From NCBI RefSeq assembly GCF_902498845.1, contig NZ_CABVLM010000008.1, positions 1 to 64,000 of the forward strand: a stretch of 64,000 bases of DNA, read 5' to 3'. Both the position numbers and the translations under genes were made by a program. Positions 35,551 through 48,216 of this stretch are shown here, piece after piece. This stretch comes from Pseudoalteromonas rhizosphaerae (GTDB lineage Bacteria > Pseudomonadota > Gammaproteobacteria > Enterobacterales > Alteromonadaceae). Position 1 is the first letter of the stretch. Every line of letters starts with the position of its first letter. Below the pieces are notes generated by a model, which was given only the letters and a program-made list of their open reading frames with translations, did not search any database and was not told where the DNA came from.

Positions 35551-36690
35551 TCAGGGCTTGTTATTTTTTGCGATCTTTTTGGCTGTATTTTTACGTAGGT
35601 AATAACGATACCAACCTAGCCAAGCCAACACTAAGCTTGCCAACGAGGCGATGATCCACAGAACTTTAAGGCTTAGCCCACCTACACTGCCATTATGCAA
35701 GGGATGTAGCCAGTTTTTGATTTGGTTACTTGTTCCTTGCTGCCTAAGATCGAAGACCTTCACTACCTCACCTGAGCGTGGGTTAATATCAATATAACTG
35801 TTTGGAAAGCGTGTCGATTTATCATCACTTACCTGCATGCGCAGCCGATAATAGCCTTGGTTTACGCTGGGAGTTTCTATCCATGCAAGTCGTGCTTTAG
35901 GCATTTGTATTTGTGCTATTTTCACAGCCTGAGTAACACTAATTTGCGGGTTTGAAAAAGTTAATTGTGGTGCTGGTCTTGCAGCACTTTCGACTTCGCC
36001 CAGTACCAAGCCAAGCAAGCCATTGGTCTCTTTGGGCAAGGCTAGCATCGCACCGGTACTAGTAAGAATAAACAAGGGTAACAACATCACTAAACCGATT
36101 GTTTTATGCCAATCGTACATGCGTCCTAATAAAGCAGCGCGGCGCTTAAAACGCAATTGCCTCAACCAAAAACCTGACTTAGGCCACCACGCAACTAAAC
36201 CTGTGAGTAATAAGAGCGCGCTGCCAATTCCAAGGTAACCGACAATAATTGTCCCTGTACTGCCAAGTAGTAAAGTAAAGTGCAAGTTATACAGCCAAGT
36301 TACTAGGTAATCGCCCCAAAATGACTGTCTGAGCAAGGTGCTGCCATCAGCTGACAACCACACCATCATAGGTGCAAAATCCTGCCCTTGAGTCTCTTGA
36401 GGGTTATAATAGCGCGCCGGAATGAATTGTTGTTCAGGGGTCACTTCAAACCGCCACGGTCCCAGCTTATCTGGATACTGCATGCGTAATGTTTTTAATG
36501 CAGTGTTGTAATCACACGGTTGCTGCGCTGCATTCGCTAATTCCGGATGCAACCAGGTATCTATTTGCGGATAATAAACAAGTGCAGCTCCTGACAAGCA
36601 AAGGATCACAAAAAACATGCCAAGGCTTAACCCCAACCATAGATGAAGTCGCCTTGCCAACTTACGCCACGCGAGTAACTGCTTACTCAT
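35551..36690 (-). CDS. PepSY-associated membrane protein
   Basis: 379 residues with four membrane spans (about 17-38, 140-165, 190-215 and 345-365). The family motif LARRLHLWLGLSLGMFFVILCLSGAALVYYPQID opens it, and YDWHKTIGLVMLLPLFILTSTGAMLALP lies in the third span. In this family the conserved membrane His are thought to bind heme or carry electrons in ferric-siderophore reduction. It starts on the stop of the TonB receptor gene (TAATG) and so is coupled to it, suggesting a role in releasing iron after uptake. Confidence 0.85.
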   Translation of the reverse strand: MSKQLLAWRKLARRLHLWLGLSLGMFFVILCLSGAALVYYPQIDTWLHPELANAAQQPCDYNTALKTLRMQYPDKLGPWRFEVTPEQQFIPARYYNPQETQGQDFAPMMVWLSADGSTLLRQSFWGDYLVTWLYNLHFTLLLGSTGTIIVGYLGIGSALLLLTGLVAWWPKSGFWLRQLRFKRRAALLGRMYDWHKTIGLVMLLPLFILTSTGAMLALPKETNGLLGLVLGEVESAARPAPQLTFSNPQISVTQAVKIAQIQMPKARLAWIETPSVNQGYYRLRMQVSDDKSTRFPNSYIDINPRSGEVVKVFDLRQQGTSNQIKNWLHPLHNGSVGGLSLKVLWIIASLASLVLAWLGWYRYYLRKNTAKKIAKNNKP

Positions 36691-38732
36691 TAATACTTAA
36701 ACTTAATTGCAGCAGATACAGCACGACCTTGTGCTGGGCTATGCAGAGTTTGCGAGCCATCCCACCATACATATTCATAATACTCATCAGTTAAGTTATC
36801 AACTTGCGCGCTTAACATCAGTGCCGAATTAACGTCATAACTTGCTTTAAGCCCAAGTTGAGTAAAGTCACCATATCGTCCTTGGCTATTACTTGGTGTT
36901 AATTCGTAATCAGATTGCGTACGCAGTGTTGCAGCCAAATTTAATTGGGTTGTTAATTGATAATCAATGCCTGCTGTTAATAAACGATTAGGAATATGGT
37001 CAATGTTATTACCTGTGTACTCTGGCGTGCTTGGATCTGCGATGTCTATTTGGGCTTGTTGCCAAGCAAATGCGCCCCACAAAGAAAACTTATTTGTTGG
37101 GCTCCACGATGCTTGTATATCAATACCTTTGCGTTTAGTTGCTCCTAAGTTATCAAAATCACCAAGAGGGTCGTTTAATTTACGTTTAAATTCTCCCGTT
37201 GCTGTTTGCTGCCATAAAGCAATGCGTATTTCACTGTCTCGACTTGGCTTCCACTTAACCCCTGATTCCCAGCCCTCATTGATTGAAGGAGCTAGATGCT
37301 TCTGCCTTGCGCCAATTAAGTAAGCCCCAGAGTTGGTACCGATCTGATACGTTTTTCCCCAGTTGGCAAAAATGGTTATCTGCTCAGAAGATATTACCGC
37401 CAGCGATAATTTCGGCTGTTTTATCGCACCATAATCGTTAATATCAGCATGTTCGTCAGTCAAAGCGTTATAAAATCCGCCATCAATCCAATCAACCCGT
37501 ATAGCTGGAGTAATGCGTAACCACGAGGTTGGCTCAATCATGGTTTGTATATAGAGCCCTTTGACAGAGAGGTCAAAATCTTGATCACGAGTTTGCTCCA
37601 CAACTACTCGCTCGTTGGTCAAATACCTTTTTGAAACTACATCTTGATTCTCGATACTGGCTCCGACCTCAACCAAAAGTGCATTTATAGCTGCTATTTT
37701 AGGTGTATAAGTTAATGATGTACTTGCGCCATAATGCTTTTCTTTACTAAGGCGATTTTGTTGTGAGGCTAGTGCTGAGAACTTAACAAAACGGTCGTCC
37801 TTATACTCATTTAGCCACGCCAGTGTATTAAAGTGAGTATGTGCGGCTATTTGACTCCCCAGGGCCAAACTATATTGGCTGATAGTACGAGCGTCTTTAT
37901 CTGATTCATTGTAGGTATTAGTTGCATTGGGCGTAGAATAAGCAACATCAGCGGTTAAATAACCGGGCTCTTCAGCATTTGCTTGATAATGGCGAGCACT
38001 GGCAGTAACTTCTGTATCACTTGAAATACCGTATCCCCACTTCCCTGAGATGCTTTTTTTATCAAGCTCGGAATGCTCGCGATAACCTTCTTTTTCGCGA
38101 TAACCCACAGCATAGTTTTGAGTAAAGTTACCACTTGCTATACCCATTGCAGCTTCAGCTTGGTAAGCACCAAAGCTGCCAGCGGTAACACGTCCATCAA
38201 GGTAATTACCACCACTGCGAGTTGCAAACGCAACATTACCAGCAATGTTATTAAGCCCGTAACGTGGATCATTAGTGCCCCGTATAACTTCTACAGCATC
38301 AATCTCAATAGGGAAAATCATATCAATAAACGGCATGTTGCCATCATTGGTATTGGCGGGAATACCATCAATCAGTAGTTTAACAGCATTCACCGAGCCT
38401 TCCCCATTAAAGCCTCGAAATGATAGCTTACCGCTAGTAGTACCTTGATTAAACTCCGTCAGCATAATTCCTGGCATTTTACCCACTAACTGCCAGGCAT
38501 AATCAAAATCGGTATTTTGGGCAACATCTGGCGACATTCTATCGACAGAAGTAAGCGCTCGAGAACTGTCTATAAACCGTGTACCAACAATGCTGATTGT
38601 GTCACCAACAGCAAAACTAGTATCTCCTGAGCTTTGAGTATAATTATTTCCTTGCGGCTGGGTTTGTGCACTAACTGAAGAAACAGTTAATAAAGAAAGA
38701 GCAGTAAAAACCGGCAAAACATGCAGAACCAT
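36690..38732 (-). CDS. TonB-dependent outer-membrane receptor
   Basis: About 680 residues from the ATG at 38732, which has GGAG shortly before it; the frame is open to 38747. A signal peptide is followed by a TonB-box-like DTISIVGTR, a plug domain (WQLVGKMPGIMLTEFNQGTTSGKLSFRGFNGE...VKLLIDGIPANTN...IEVIRGTNDPRYGLNNIAGNV type) and a 22-strand barrel ending in an aromatic residue. With the coupled PepSY gene it suggests ferric-siderophore uptake, but the ligand cannot be told. No Fur box could be recognised with confidence. Confidence 0.88.
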   Translation of the reverse strand: MVLHVLPVFTALSLLTVSSVSAQTQPQGNNYTQSSGDTSFAVGDTISIVGTRFIDSSRALTSVDRMSPDVAQNTDFDYAWQLVGKMPGIMLTEFNQGTTSGKLSFRGFNGEGSVNAVKLLIDGIPANTNDGNMPFIDMIFPIEIDAVEVIRGTNDPRYGLNNIAGNVAFATRSGGNYLDGRVTAGSFGAYQAEAAMGIASGNFTQNYAVGYREKEGYREHSELDKKSISGKWGYGISSDTEVTASARHYQANAEEPGYLTADVAYSTPNATNTYNESDKDARTISQYSLALGSQIAAHTHFNTLAWLNEYKDDRFVKFSALASQQNRLSKEKHYGASTSLTYTPKIAAINALLVEVGASIENQDVVSKRYLTNERVVVEQTRDQDFDLSVKGLYIQTMIEPTSWLRITPAIRVDWIDGGFYNALTDEHADINDYGAIKQPKLSLAVISSEQITIFANWGKTYQIGTNSGAYLIGARQKHLAPSINEGWESGVKWKPSRDSEIRIALWQQTATGEFKRKLNDPLGDFDNLGATKRKGIDIQASWSPTNKFSLWGAFAWQQAQIDIADPSTPEYTGNNIDHIPNRLLTAGIDYQLTTQLNLAATLRTQSDYELTPSNSQGRYGDFTQLGLKASYDVNSALMLSAQVDNLTDEYYEYVWWDGSQTLHSPAQGRAVSAAIKFKY

Positions 38733-38868
38733 GATCACTCCGAACATAAACGTAGGATAGTATTATAATTTATTCATCATATTATACAGTCCATACGAGC
38801 TTCACTGGGTGTGACATATTGTCGCAGTGGTCGATTACTTGACACATTTTAGCCGTAAGTGGGCATTA

Positions 38869-38900
38869 AAAAAGCGCCTGTTATTAAAGAGGCGCTTTTT
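38869..38900 (-). terminator. Terminator after nqrM
   Basis: AAAAAGCGCCT pairs with AGGCGCTTTTT. It lies 28 bp beyond the nqrM stop; the T-runs allow termination in either direction. Confidence 0.75.
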
Positions 38901-38927
38901 AATGTATATTTGATAGCTATCAAGAGC

Positions 38928-39140
38928 TTATAATATTTGGTTTTCTTTCCAAACTTGCTCTTTTGCCATACGCTTTTTGCGTTTGTCGCATGGGTCATCA
39001 CAATCACAGGCTTTATCAATGCCTACAGAGCCTAAACCACCACAGCTGCTGGCCATAGATTTCTTTTGCACTATCATGCCCACAGCCATCGCTGCGACAA
39101 TTAAAAGCAGTAAACCAAACGTAAGAAGAAAAAGTGACAT
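38928..39140 (-). CDS. nqrM: Na+-NQR maturation factor NqrM
   Basis: 70 residues: one membrane span (about 3-24) and a Cys-rich tail, MASSCGGLGSVGIDKACDCDDPCDKR. It matches the DUF539/NqrM family, needed to insert the iron centre between NqrD and NqrE. Last gene of the nqr cluster, after apbE. Confidence 0.92.
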   Translation of the reverse strand: MSLFLLTFGLLLLIVAAMAVGMIVQKKSMASSCGGLGSVGIDKACDCDDPCDKRKKRMAKEQVWKENQIL

Positions 39141-39224
39141 TGCTTAGCCCCTATTGATCAGCAATAAAATAATGCTTGATGATAATCACCAAGCTGTTGC
39201 TATTATAAACTGATTTAAACCGCG

Positions 39225-40256
39225 CTACAAATAGGGTTTAAATGCAGGGCTCGAATAAGTCACTAAGCCATCTTTTGATTTGCCGATCAGATAAACCGGT
39301 AAATCATTTTTTTCAGCATAGGCTTTGGCTTTATCCATCCCCATCACAGTCAGTGCTGTTGCAAGGCCGTCAGCTGTCATCGCTGATGGATGCAATACAG
39401 TAACCGATACTAGATCATGACGACTTGGCATACCTGTTGCTGGATCAATTAAATGGCTATAGGTAATACCATCCATCTCATAGTAAATGCGATAATCACC
39501 CGATGTCGCAATGCCGTTATTACCCGGCGCTAATACACGGTGCACTTTACGCACACCAGGCTCAGCATCCGGTTGCTCAATAGCGATACGCCAATCTTGA
39601 TCATTCGGTTTTTTACCTGATACACGTAACTCACCACCAATCTCAACCATATAATCAGTTAAGTCATGGCTTTCTAATAATTCAGCTACTTTATCTATCC
39701 CATACCCCTTTGCAGTAGAAGAAAATGATAATTCTAAACCCGCTACTGTTTTCGCTAGGCCTTGCTCAGTCAGTATTAGTTTATCAACCCCAATTTGTGC
39801 AACCATGGCTGCGAGTTCTTCATCTGTTGGACGTTTTGTTGGTTTTTTATCAGGACCAAAACCCCATAAATCAATCAGTGGTCCCATGGTCACATCAAGA
39901 GTCTTAGTAGACTCTCCTAAGCGGATGGACTCGCTTACAACTGCTCTAAAATCACGGCTAATAGGCATAACTTGACCAGCGGGAAGACGATTAAAAGTGT
40001 TGATTTCAGAATCATCAATATAAGTCGACATTGATTGATTTATATCTTTGAGCAACAGAGTTACTTCTGGTAATAAATTTAATGAATCCAGCTTTTGTTG
40101 CTTGGCGAAGACCTTAATATGGTAAGTAGTACCCATAGTTTTACCTTCAAGGTATAACTCTTGGGGCTCATCATTTTGGCCACAGCCACTAATGAGTAAA
40201 GTGAGGGTAAGAAAAAAGATGGCAATCATGCCTTGTCGGTGAAAAACTCTATTCAT
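39225..40256 (-). CDS. apbE: FAD:protein FMN transferase
   Basis: 343-residue lipoprotein (lipobox LISGC at about residues 21-25). TMGTTYHIKVF opens the ApbE fold, and GYGIDKVAELL and NGIATSGDYRIYYEMDG contain the FAD and Mg contacts. It attaches FMN covalently to the Thr of the SGAT motifs in NqrB and NqrC, so it matures the enzyme encoded just upstream. Confidence 0.92.
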   Translation of the reverse strand: MNRVFHRQGMIAIFFLTLTLLISGCGQNDEPQELYLEGKTMGTTYHIKVFAKQQKLDSLNLLPEVTLLLKDINQSMSTYIDDSEINTFNRLPAGQVMPISRDFRAVVSESIRLGESTKTLDVTMGPLIDLWGFGPDKKPTKRPTDEELAAMVAQIGVDKLILTEQGLAKTVAGLELSFSSTAKGYGIDKVAELLESHDLTDYMVEIGGELRVSGKKPNDQDWRIAIEQPDAEPGVRKVHRVLAPGNNGIATSGDYRIYYEMDGITYSHLIDPATGMPSRHDLVSVTVLHPSAMTADGLATALTVMGMDKAKAYAEKNDLPVYLIGKSKDGLVTYSSPAFKPYL

Positions 40257-40282
40257 AGCAGCCTACTTAAGTAATGGAAATA

Positions 40283-40316
40283 AAAAAGCCCCGTAACATA
40301 TATTGCTACGAGGCTG
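40283..40316 (-). terminator. Terminator or attenuator between nqrF and apbE
   Basis: AGCCTCGTAGC pairs imperfectly with GTTACGGGGCT on the leftward strand and is followed by six Ts. It would lower apbE and nqrM expression relative to nqrA-F. Confidence 0.65.
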
Positions 40317-40353
40317 ATATTCTAACCAAAACTAAACTGTTTTGATACGGGTG

Positions 40354-41583
40354 TTAGCCACCGAAATCATCTAGTAAGATATTTTCGTCTTCAACACCTA
40401 AGTCTTTCAACATAGTGATAACAGCGGCGTTCATCATTGGAGGACCACACATGTAGAACTCACAATCTTCTGGCGCTTCGTGATCTTTAAGATAGTTCTC
40501 AAATAGCACGTTATGGATAAAGCCAGTATAGCCTTCCCAGTTATCTTCTGGTTGTGGATCTGAAAGCGCGGTATGCCATACGAAGTTATCATTTTCAGCC
40601 GCTAGGCCGTCAAAATCTTCAACATAGAACATTTCACGCTTAGAACGTGCACCATACCAGAAACTCATCTTACGCTTAGAGTTCAAACGCTTAAGTTGGT
40701 CAAAGATGTGTGAACGCATAGGTGCCATACCAGCACCACCACCTACAAATACCATTTCAGCATCAGTATCTTTTGCAAAGAACTCACCAAATGGACCAGA
40801 GATAGTTACTTTATCACCTTCTTTAAGTGACCAAATGTACGATGACATTTTACCACAAGGTAAGCTTAAATCTCTTGGCGGCGGCGCAGCGATACGCACG
40901 TTAAGCATGATGATGCCTTCTTCTTCTGGGTAGTTAGCCATTGAGTAAGCACGAATTGTTTCTTCGTCTACTTTTGACTCCAGCTTGAAGAAACCAAAAT
41001 GGTTCCAATCGCCACGATACTCTTCTGGTACATCGAAATCAGCATATTTAACGTGATGCGCAGGGGCTTCAATCTGAATATAACCACCGGCACGAAACGG
41101 TACTGACTCGCCATCAGGGATCTGTAGTTTAAGCTCTTTAATGAAAGTTGCTTTGTTATCGTTAGAAATAACTTCACAATCCCATTTTTTAACACCGAAA
41201 ATTGACTCTTCAAGTTCAATTTCCATGTCATTTTTAACATTTACCTGACACGCTAAACGACAGCCTTCACGGGCTTCACCTTTAGAGATGTGATCAAGTT
41301 CAGTTGGTAAGATATCGCCGCCACCAGAATGAATGTGTACACGACACTGACCACAAGAGCCACCGCCACCACATGCAGATGATACGAAAATACCTGACTC
41401 AGATAGCGCGCCTAAAAGCTTGGTACCTGCAGATGTTGTAATGGCTTTGTCTGGATCGCCATTTACGCCAATGATGATGTCACCGCTTGCAACTAGCTGA
41501 GATTTAGCACCAATGATGACTAAAACTAGCAGTACAACGATAGCGATGAAAACACCAACGCCTAAGAAAATCTCATAACTCAT
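40354..41583 (-). CDS. nqrF: Na+-translocating NADH:quinone reductase subunit F
   Basis: 409 residues. N-terminal membrane anchor, a 2Fe-2S ferredoxin domain (Cys in [16 protein letters not shown] and CRLACQV, about 70-115), then an FAD/NADH reductase part with [11 protein letters not shown] (FAD) and [15 protein letters not shown] (NADH). It takes electrons from NADH. Confidence 0.95.
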   Translation of the reverse strand: MSYEIFLGVGVFIAIVVLLVLVIIGAKSQLVASGDIIIGVNGDPDKAITTSAGTKLLGALSESGIFVSSACGGGGSCGQCRVHIHSGGGDILPTELDHISKGEAREGCRLACQVNVKNDMEIELEESIFGVKKWDCEVISNDNKATFIKELKLQIPDGESVPFRAGGYIQIEAPAHHVKYADFDVPEEYRGDWNHFGFFKLESKVDEETIRAYSMANYPEEEGIIMLNVRIAAPPPRDLSLPCGKMSSYIWSLKEGDKVTISGPFGEFFAKDTDAEMVFVGGGAGMAPMRSHIFDQLKRLNSKRKMSFWYGARSKREMFYVEDFDGLAAENDNFVWHTALSDPQPEDNWEGYTGFIHNVLFENYLKDHEAPEDCEFYMCGPPMMNAAVITMLKDLGVEDENILLDDFGG

Positions 41584-41602
41584 GATTTATCCTCGCTACC
41601 TA

Positions 41603-42211
41603 TTAAAGTGAAATGCCAGAGAATGACATAAAGCCAAGACCCATCAAGCCAACAGTGATAAAGGTAATACCTAAACCACGTAAGCCGTCTGGCACGTCTG
41701 AATATTTCATTTTCTCACGGATACCAGCAAGCAAAGTAATTGCTAGCGCCCAACCCACACCAGAACCGATACCATAAACCACTGATTCAGTGAAGTTATA
41801 GTTACGTTCAACCATGAAAGATACCGCACCAAATATTGCACAGTTAACTGTGATCAATGGTAGGAAGATACCTAACGCGTTATAAAGTGCTGGGAAGAAC
41901 TTATCTAATGCCATTTCAAGAATTTGTACAAGTGCCGCAATAACACCGATAAACGTCAAGAAACGTAAAAAGCTAAGATCCGCGTCAGGATAACCAAGCC
42001 ACTCAAGTGCACCAGGTGCAAGAACCGCATGATAAACCAAGTTGTTAACTGGTACTGAGATACCCAATACCACGATAACTGCCACACCTAGACCGATAGA
42101 CGTTGTAACTTTCTTTGATACTGCAAGGAAAGTACACATACCTAGGAAGAAGGCCAAAGCTAAGTTTTCAATGAAAACTGCTTTTACGAATAAACTAATA
42201 TAATGTTCCAC
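41603..42211 (-). CDS. nqrE: Na+-NQR subunit E
   Basis: 202 residues, six membrane spans. The [11 protein letters not shown] segment holds the Cys that contributes to the iron site shared with Nqr[27 protein letters not shown] is the family start. Confidence 0.95.
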   Translation of the reverse strand: MEHYISLFVKAVFIENLALAFFLGMCTFLAVSKKVTTSIGLGVAVIVVLGISVPVNNLVYHAVLAPGALEWLGYPDADLSFLRFLTFIGVIAALVQILEMALDKFFPALYNALGIFLPLITVNCAIFGAVSFMVERNYNFTESVVYGIGSGVGWALAITLLAGIREKMKYSDVPDGLRGLGITFITVGLMGLGFMSFSGISL

Positions 42212-42221
42212 AGTCTGCCCC

Positions 42222-42854
42222 TTACCCTTTCGCTTCTACTTGGTCTTTCTTATAAGTACGAAGTACCCAAATGAATAAACCAATGATGAAGAATGCACTA
42301 GGCGGTAAAATCAATAGACCCATAGGTTGATACCAACCACCATCTTGTACAAGAGGGATGATTTCAACACCAAATAATGACCCTTTACCAAATAGTTCAC
42401 GAATAAAGCCAACAGTCAGTAACACTACTGAGTAACCTAAGCCATTACCGATACCATCAAGGAACGACATTACTGGCGGCGACTTCATTGCGTATGCTTC
42501 TGCACGACCCATTACGATACAGTTAGTAATGATTAGACCAACGAATACAGACAACTCTTTCGCCGTAGCGTAAGAGAAAGCTTGTAATACTTGGTCAACA
42601 ACGATTACCAATGATGCAATAATGGTCATTTGCACGATAATACGTACAGATGACGGGATCTGGTTACGAATAATTGAGATAAAGAAGCTTGAGAACGCTG
42701 TTACCAAGGTCAATGCGATTGACATGATTAAAGCATTTTTTAAGCTCGACGTTACCGCAAGCGCAGAACAAATACCAAGTACTTGTAATGCGATTGGGTT
42801 GTTTGCCAGTACCGGACCAAATAGGACCGACTTCATTTCTTTAGTATCAGCCAT
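42222..42854 (-). CDS. nqrD: Na+-NQR subunit D
   Basis: 210 residues, six membrane spans. [18 protein letters not shown] carries the conserved Cys of the NqrDE iron centre. It starts on the nqrC stop and is 10 bp from nqrE. Confidence 0.95.
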   Translation of the reverse strand: MADTKEMKSVLFGPVLANNPIALQVLGICSALAVTSSLKNALIMSIALTLVTAFSSFFISIIRNQIPSSVRIIVQMTIIASLVIVVDQVLQAFSYATAKELSVFVGLIITNCIVMGRAEAYAMKSPPVMSFLDGIGNGLGYSVVLLTVGFIRELFGKGSLFGVEIIPLVQDGGWYQPMGLLILPPSAFFIIGLFIWVLRTYKKDQVEAKG

Positions 42855-43618
42855 TATTTCAACGCTCCTTCACGTACTCTCGCAAGGAAAGGACCAAAGC
42901 CGTTTTCGCCAGTCCAAAAGTCAACTGTGTGATCAACACCATTTGAAGTTAAAGTTGCACCAGATAAACCATCAATTTGATGATCATTTTTAGCGCCGCT
43001 TTTTACTACATCAATAGGTAGCTCTTTGCCACCCCATTTAGCAGTCCATTGTGGATTTTGAATTTCCCCACCTAGACCAGGTGTTTCACCGTGCTTATAA
43101 AAGTTAATATCTTTAATTGTCTCGCCATCGCTTTCAAGCGCTAAGAAACCATACATAATACCCCAAAGGCCATAACCTTGGATTGGTAAAATGATAGCAT
43201 CTGTAGAACCGTCTGCTTTTTTCGAGATATATGCAGGAGACTCATGAGTCATACGCTGAATACCAGCGATATCCTTAATGCCCTCTGCTTTTAATGCAAA
43301 GCTAATTTTTTGATCAAACTTGCTTTTTTCAAAATCGAAAGCGTCGATTTTAGCCTGAACTGCTTCGCCAGTTTGAGACTCACCTGTTTCCATATTAACT
43401 AGGCGAGTTTCGATCTTAGCTTTAAAAGTTTCTGATACAGAACCAGACACATCAATGCCCGCAGCTGCCAAGATATTTTTTTGAATATCTTGCGTTTTGT
43501 TAGCTTGCTGTAAAGGGCGAAGCTGAACTGAAGCAAACGATACGATGATTGCACACACTAAACATAGTGCTACAACAACGCTTAGCGTTTTGCCGATTGA
43601 TTCGTTATTACTAGACAT
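42854..43618 (-). CDS. nqrC: Na+-NQR subunit C
   Basis: 254 residues, one N-terminal membrane span, then an FMN-binding domain. The attachment Thr is in [12 protein letters not shown] near residue 220. [20 protein letters not shown] and [11 protein letters not shown] are family motifs. It overlaps nqrB by 8 bp. Confidence 0.95.
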   Translation of the reverse strand: MSSNNESIGKTLSVVVALCLVCAIIVSFASVQLRPLQQANKTQDIQKNILAAAGIDVSGSVSETFKAKIETRLVNMETGESQTGEAVQAKIDAFDFEKSKFDQKISFALKAEGIKDIAGIQRMTHESPAYISKKADGSTDAIILPIQGYGLWGIMYGFLALESDGETIKDINFYKHGETPGLGGEIQNPQWTAKWGGKELPIDVVKSGAKNDHQIDGLSGATLTSNGVDHTVDFWTGENGFGPFLARVREGALK

Positions 43619-44813
43619 TACGTGCCAACCTCCGCTTGATATTAGCTTGCACTACGAAGTGATCGAACAATGGTGCAAATAAGTTAGCAAATAAGATTGC
43701 TAGCATCATACCCTCAGGGAATGCAGGGTTAATTACACGGATCATTACTACCATCACACCAATTAGTGCGCCATATGCGAACTTTGCTTTGTCAGTAAAT
43801 GCTGCAGACACAGGGTCTGTCGCCATAAAGAACATACCAAAAGCAAAACCACCAAGTACAAAGTGCCAATGCCAAGGCATTGCAAATACTGGGTTAGTAT
43901 CAGAACCAACAGCGTTTAATAAGAATGCTGTTGCCACCATACCCAAGAACACACCTAGCACGATGCGCCATGAAGCAATACGTACGTAAATGAGGAATAA
44001 GCCACCAACTAGCAATGCAAGTGTCGATGTCTCACCTACTGAACCTTGAATGAAACCATAAAACGCATCCCACCAAAGAGCCATGTTGCTGTAATCAAGT
44101 GAACCAACAAACGCTTGACCTAGCATAGTTGCACCAGAGAATGAATCTACTGCTGTCCATACTGTGTCACCTGAAATTTGTGCAGGGTATGCGAAGAATA
44201 AAAACGCACGACCCGCTAATGCAGGGTTTAAGAAGTTACGACCAGTACCACCAAAGATTTCTTTAGCGATTACTACACCGAATGTAATACCTAGTGCAAC
44301 TTGCCATAAAGGAATGGTTGCAGGTAGGATAAGCGCGAATAACACAGACGTTACGAAGAAACCTTCGTTAATTTCATGCTTACGCACTGAAGCAAATATA
44401 ACTTCCCAGAAACCACCTACAGCAAATGTAACTGCGTAAATAGGTAGGAAGAAACATGCGCCATAAAACATTTTAGCGCCCCAGCCGGATTCAGCAGTTA
44501 ATTCACCACCAAATATCTGGAACAGGCCAACTTGCCAAGAATTTGCTAGTTCAAAACCTTGTGCTAATGCACCAGCGGCCTGATGACCGATATTGAACAT
44601 ACCAAAAAACATTGCAGGGAACGTCGCCATCCACACTAAAATCATCATGCGTTTTAGGTCGATGTTATCACGAACGTGTGTCGCGCCTTTATTTACGTGA
44701 CCAGGGGTATAAAAAATAGTTGCAGCTGCTTCATACAGCGCATAAAACTTTTCATGTTTACCACCGGCTTCAAAATGCGGCTCGATATCTTCTAGAAATT
44801 TCTTTAAACCCAT
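43611..44813 (-). CDS. nqrB: Na+-NQR subunit B
   Basis: 400 residues, about ten membrane spans. The covalent FMN Thr lies in [14 protein letters not shown]. It belongs to the NqrB/RnfD family and forms the Na+ channel part and quinone site with NqrA. Confidence 0.95.
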   Translation of the reverse strand: MGLKKFLEDIEPHFEAGGKHEKFYALYEAAATIFYTPGHVNKGATHVRDNIDLKRMMILVWMATFPAMFFGMFNIGHQAAGALAQGFELANSWQVGLFQIFGGELTAESGWGAKMFYGACFFLPIYAVTFAVGGFWEVIFASVRKHEINEGFFVTSVLFALILPATIPLWQVALGITFGVVIAKEIFGGTGRNFLNPALAGRAFLFFAYPAQISGDTVWTAVDSFSGATMLGQAFVGSLDYSNMALWWDAFYGFIQGSVGETSTLALLVGGLFLIYVRIASWRIVLGVFLGMVATAFLLNAVGSDTNPVFAMPWHWHFVLGGFAFGMFFMATDPVSAAFTDKAKFAYGALIGVMVVMIRVINPAFPEGMMLAILFANLFAPLFDHFVVQANIKRRLARNV

Positions 44814-44817
44814 CTCT

Positions 44818-46495
<1,678 letters not shown>

Positions 46496-46522
46496 AAAAA
46501 AGTCGCCATAGCGACTTTTCAA
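46496..46522 (-). terminator. Terminator of fabV
   Basis: AAAAGTCGC pairs with GCGACTTTT over a short loop, with a leftward T-run, 16 bp beyond the fabV stop. Confidence 0.75.
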
Positions 46523-46537
46523 ATAAACATGGCTGAA

Positions 46538-47731
46538 TTAATCAATCATGTTAGCTATAGCGGCAACTGGATCGACATCTTGTTCATAATCAACAGCATC
46601 AATACCAAACCCAAATAAACGTAAAAACTCATTGTGGTAACCCACGTAATCAGTTAATTCGTCTATTGTTGCTGTGGTTACGCTGTCCCACACAGTTTGA
46701 ATACGCGCTTGTACATCATCTTCCAGCTCTTTGTAGTTTTGGAATAAATGACCGCCGTCATCAAAGCGTGGTGAGTCTCCATAAAGGTTCTCAGTAAATA
46801 ACGCGTGAATTTGCTCGATCGTGCCTTCATAGGTCCCATCCGCTTTCATTACTTTAAATAGCGCTGAAATATAAAGCGGCATAATAGGAATTGCAGAACT
46901 TGCTTGGGTGACCACTGCATTTAATGATGATACATAAGCTTCACCGTTTAATGCTTTAGTTGATTCTTTGATTGCTACGGTTGCGCGATCTAAATCTTCT
47001 TTCGCTTTACCAATAGTCGCGTGACCGTAAATTGGCCATGTTAGTTCTTTACCGATATAAGTATAAGCACTGGTTTTAAAGTTATCAGCTAGTACATCAG
47101 CCTCTTTTAATGCATCAATCCACATTTCCCAGTCTTCGCCGCCCATCACTTTAATAGTGTTATCAATATCATCTTGGTTTGCAGCTTCTACGGTAATAGC
47201 ATCAATTTCACGTTTTGAGGTGTTTAAGTTTTTAGTCGTAACTGAGTTACCAATTGGCTTAAGCGTTGATGAGTAAACTTCGCCGGTATTTGGATCAGTT
47301 CGACGCGGCGATGCAAGGCTATATATAACTAGGTCTACTTTGCCTAAATCCGCTTTAATTGTATCAATCGCTTTTTGTTTGATTTCGTTAGAGAACGCAT
47401 CGCCATTAATATTTTTTGACCATAAACCTTCAGCGTCTGCGGCCGCTTGAAATGCAGCAGTATTATACCAACCTGCAGAACCGGTTTTACGCTCAGTACC
47501 TTCTTTTTCGAAGAAAATACCTAAAGTTTTAGCACCGCCACCAAATGCAGCAGTAATACGAGATGCAAGGCCATAGCCAGTTGAAGCACCGATAACTAAT
47601 ACATTTTTAGGGGCATTTTTTAATGCGCCTTGTTGTTTTACATAGTTAATTTGTTCTTGTACGTGCTCTGCACAACCTACTGGGTGGGCGTTAGTACAAA
47701 TGAAACCGCGAATTTTAGGCTTAATGACCAT
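46538..47731 (-). CDS. fabV: Enoyl-ACP reductase FabV
   Basis: 397 residues. Final step of fatty-acid elongation with NADH. VLVIGASTGYGLASRI is the nucleotide loop, and the Y-x8-K catalytic pair is in YGHATIGKAK. It begins MVIKPKIRGFICTNAHPVGC, typical of FabV. FabV enzymes resist triclosan. Confidence 0.95.
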   Translation of the reverse strand: MVIKPKIRGFICTNAHPVGCAEHVQEQINYVKQQGALKNAPKNVLVIGASTGYGLASRITAAFGGGAKTLGIFFEKEGTERKTGSAGWYNTAAFQAAADAEGLWSKNINGDAFSNEIKQKAIDTIKADLGKVDLVIYSLASPRRTDPNTGEVYSSTLKPIGNSVTTKNLNTSKREIDAITVEAANQDDIDNTIKVMGGEDWEMWIDALKEADVLADNFKTSAYTYIGKELTWPIYGHATIGKAKEDLDRATVAIKESTKALNGEAYVSSLNAVVTQASSAIPIMPLYISALFKVMKADGTYEGTIEQIHALFTENLYGDSPRFDDGGHLFQNYKELEDDVQARIQTVWDSVTTATIDELTDYVGYHNEFLRLFGFGIDAVDYEQDVDPVAAIANMID

Positions 47732-47831
47732 TGATCATCCTATATTTATCTCAATAAAAATTAGCGCTAGTTTAAAGGCTAATTGTAAAAATACAGGTCT
47801 GATGAGTTTTGTGTACTCTCAGACCTTGCCG

Positions 47832-48143
47832 TTAATCTAATTTAGAGCCACCTAAACAAGTCGGTGAGTCAGCAACCTGACCACTTTGCTCTGTAAATTC
47901 ATCAGGAGTAAAAGTATGGATAGCCAATGCATGAATATGATTCGCTAACTCATCTTTTAGCACTTCATTAATTTGACGATGGCGTTGCAATAAACGTTTA
48001 CCGCTAAACTCTTCACTTACTACAGTCACTTTAAAGTGTGAATCGCTACCACGACTATGCATATGGCTTTCGTTCACCACATTAAGGTGCTTACACGCAA
48101 TCGCATCAGCTAACTTGCTTTCAATCTGTTGTTGCATTGACAT
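47832..48143 (-). CDS. bolA: BolA-family protein
   Basis: 103 residues. SHMHSRGSDSHFKVTVVSEEFSGKRLLQRHRQIN is the BolA core with the His that binds a cluster with monothiol glutaredoxin. HALAIHTFTPDEF matches E. coli BolA. It lies upstream of fabV in the same direction, 100 bp apart. Confidence 0.92.
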   Translation of the reverse strand: MSMQQQIESKLADAIACKHLNVVNESHMHSRGSDSHFKVTVVSEEFSGKRLLQRHRQINEVLKDELANHIHALAIHTFTPDEFTEQSGQVADSPTCLGGSKLD

Positions 48144-48216
48144 AAAACACTCATATTTTACTGGTTATTTATGTGCTTACTATATCAAGGCCACTACTAT
48201 AAAGGCCAACAAATAT

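Noticed and set aside
38740-38820. Fur box before the TonB receptor
   Set aside because: The region is AT-rich, but no 19-bp site close to the Fur consensus could be made out by eye.
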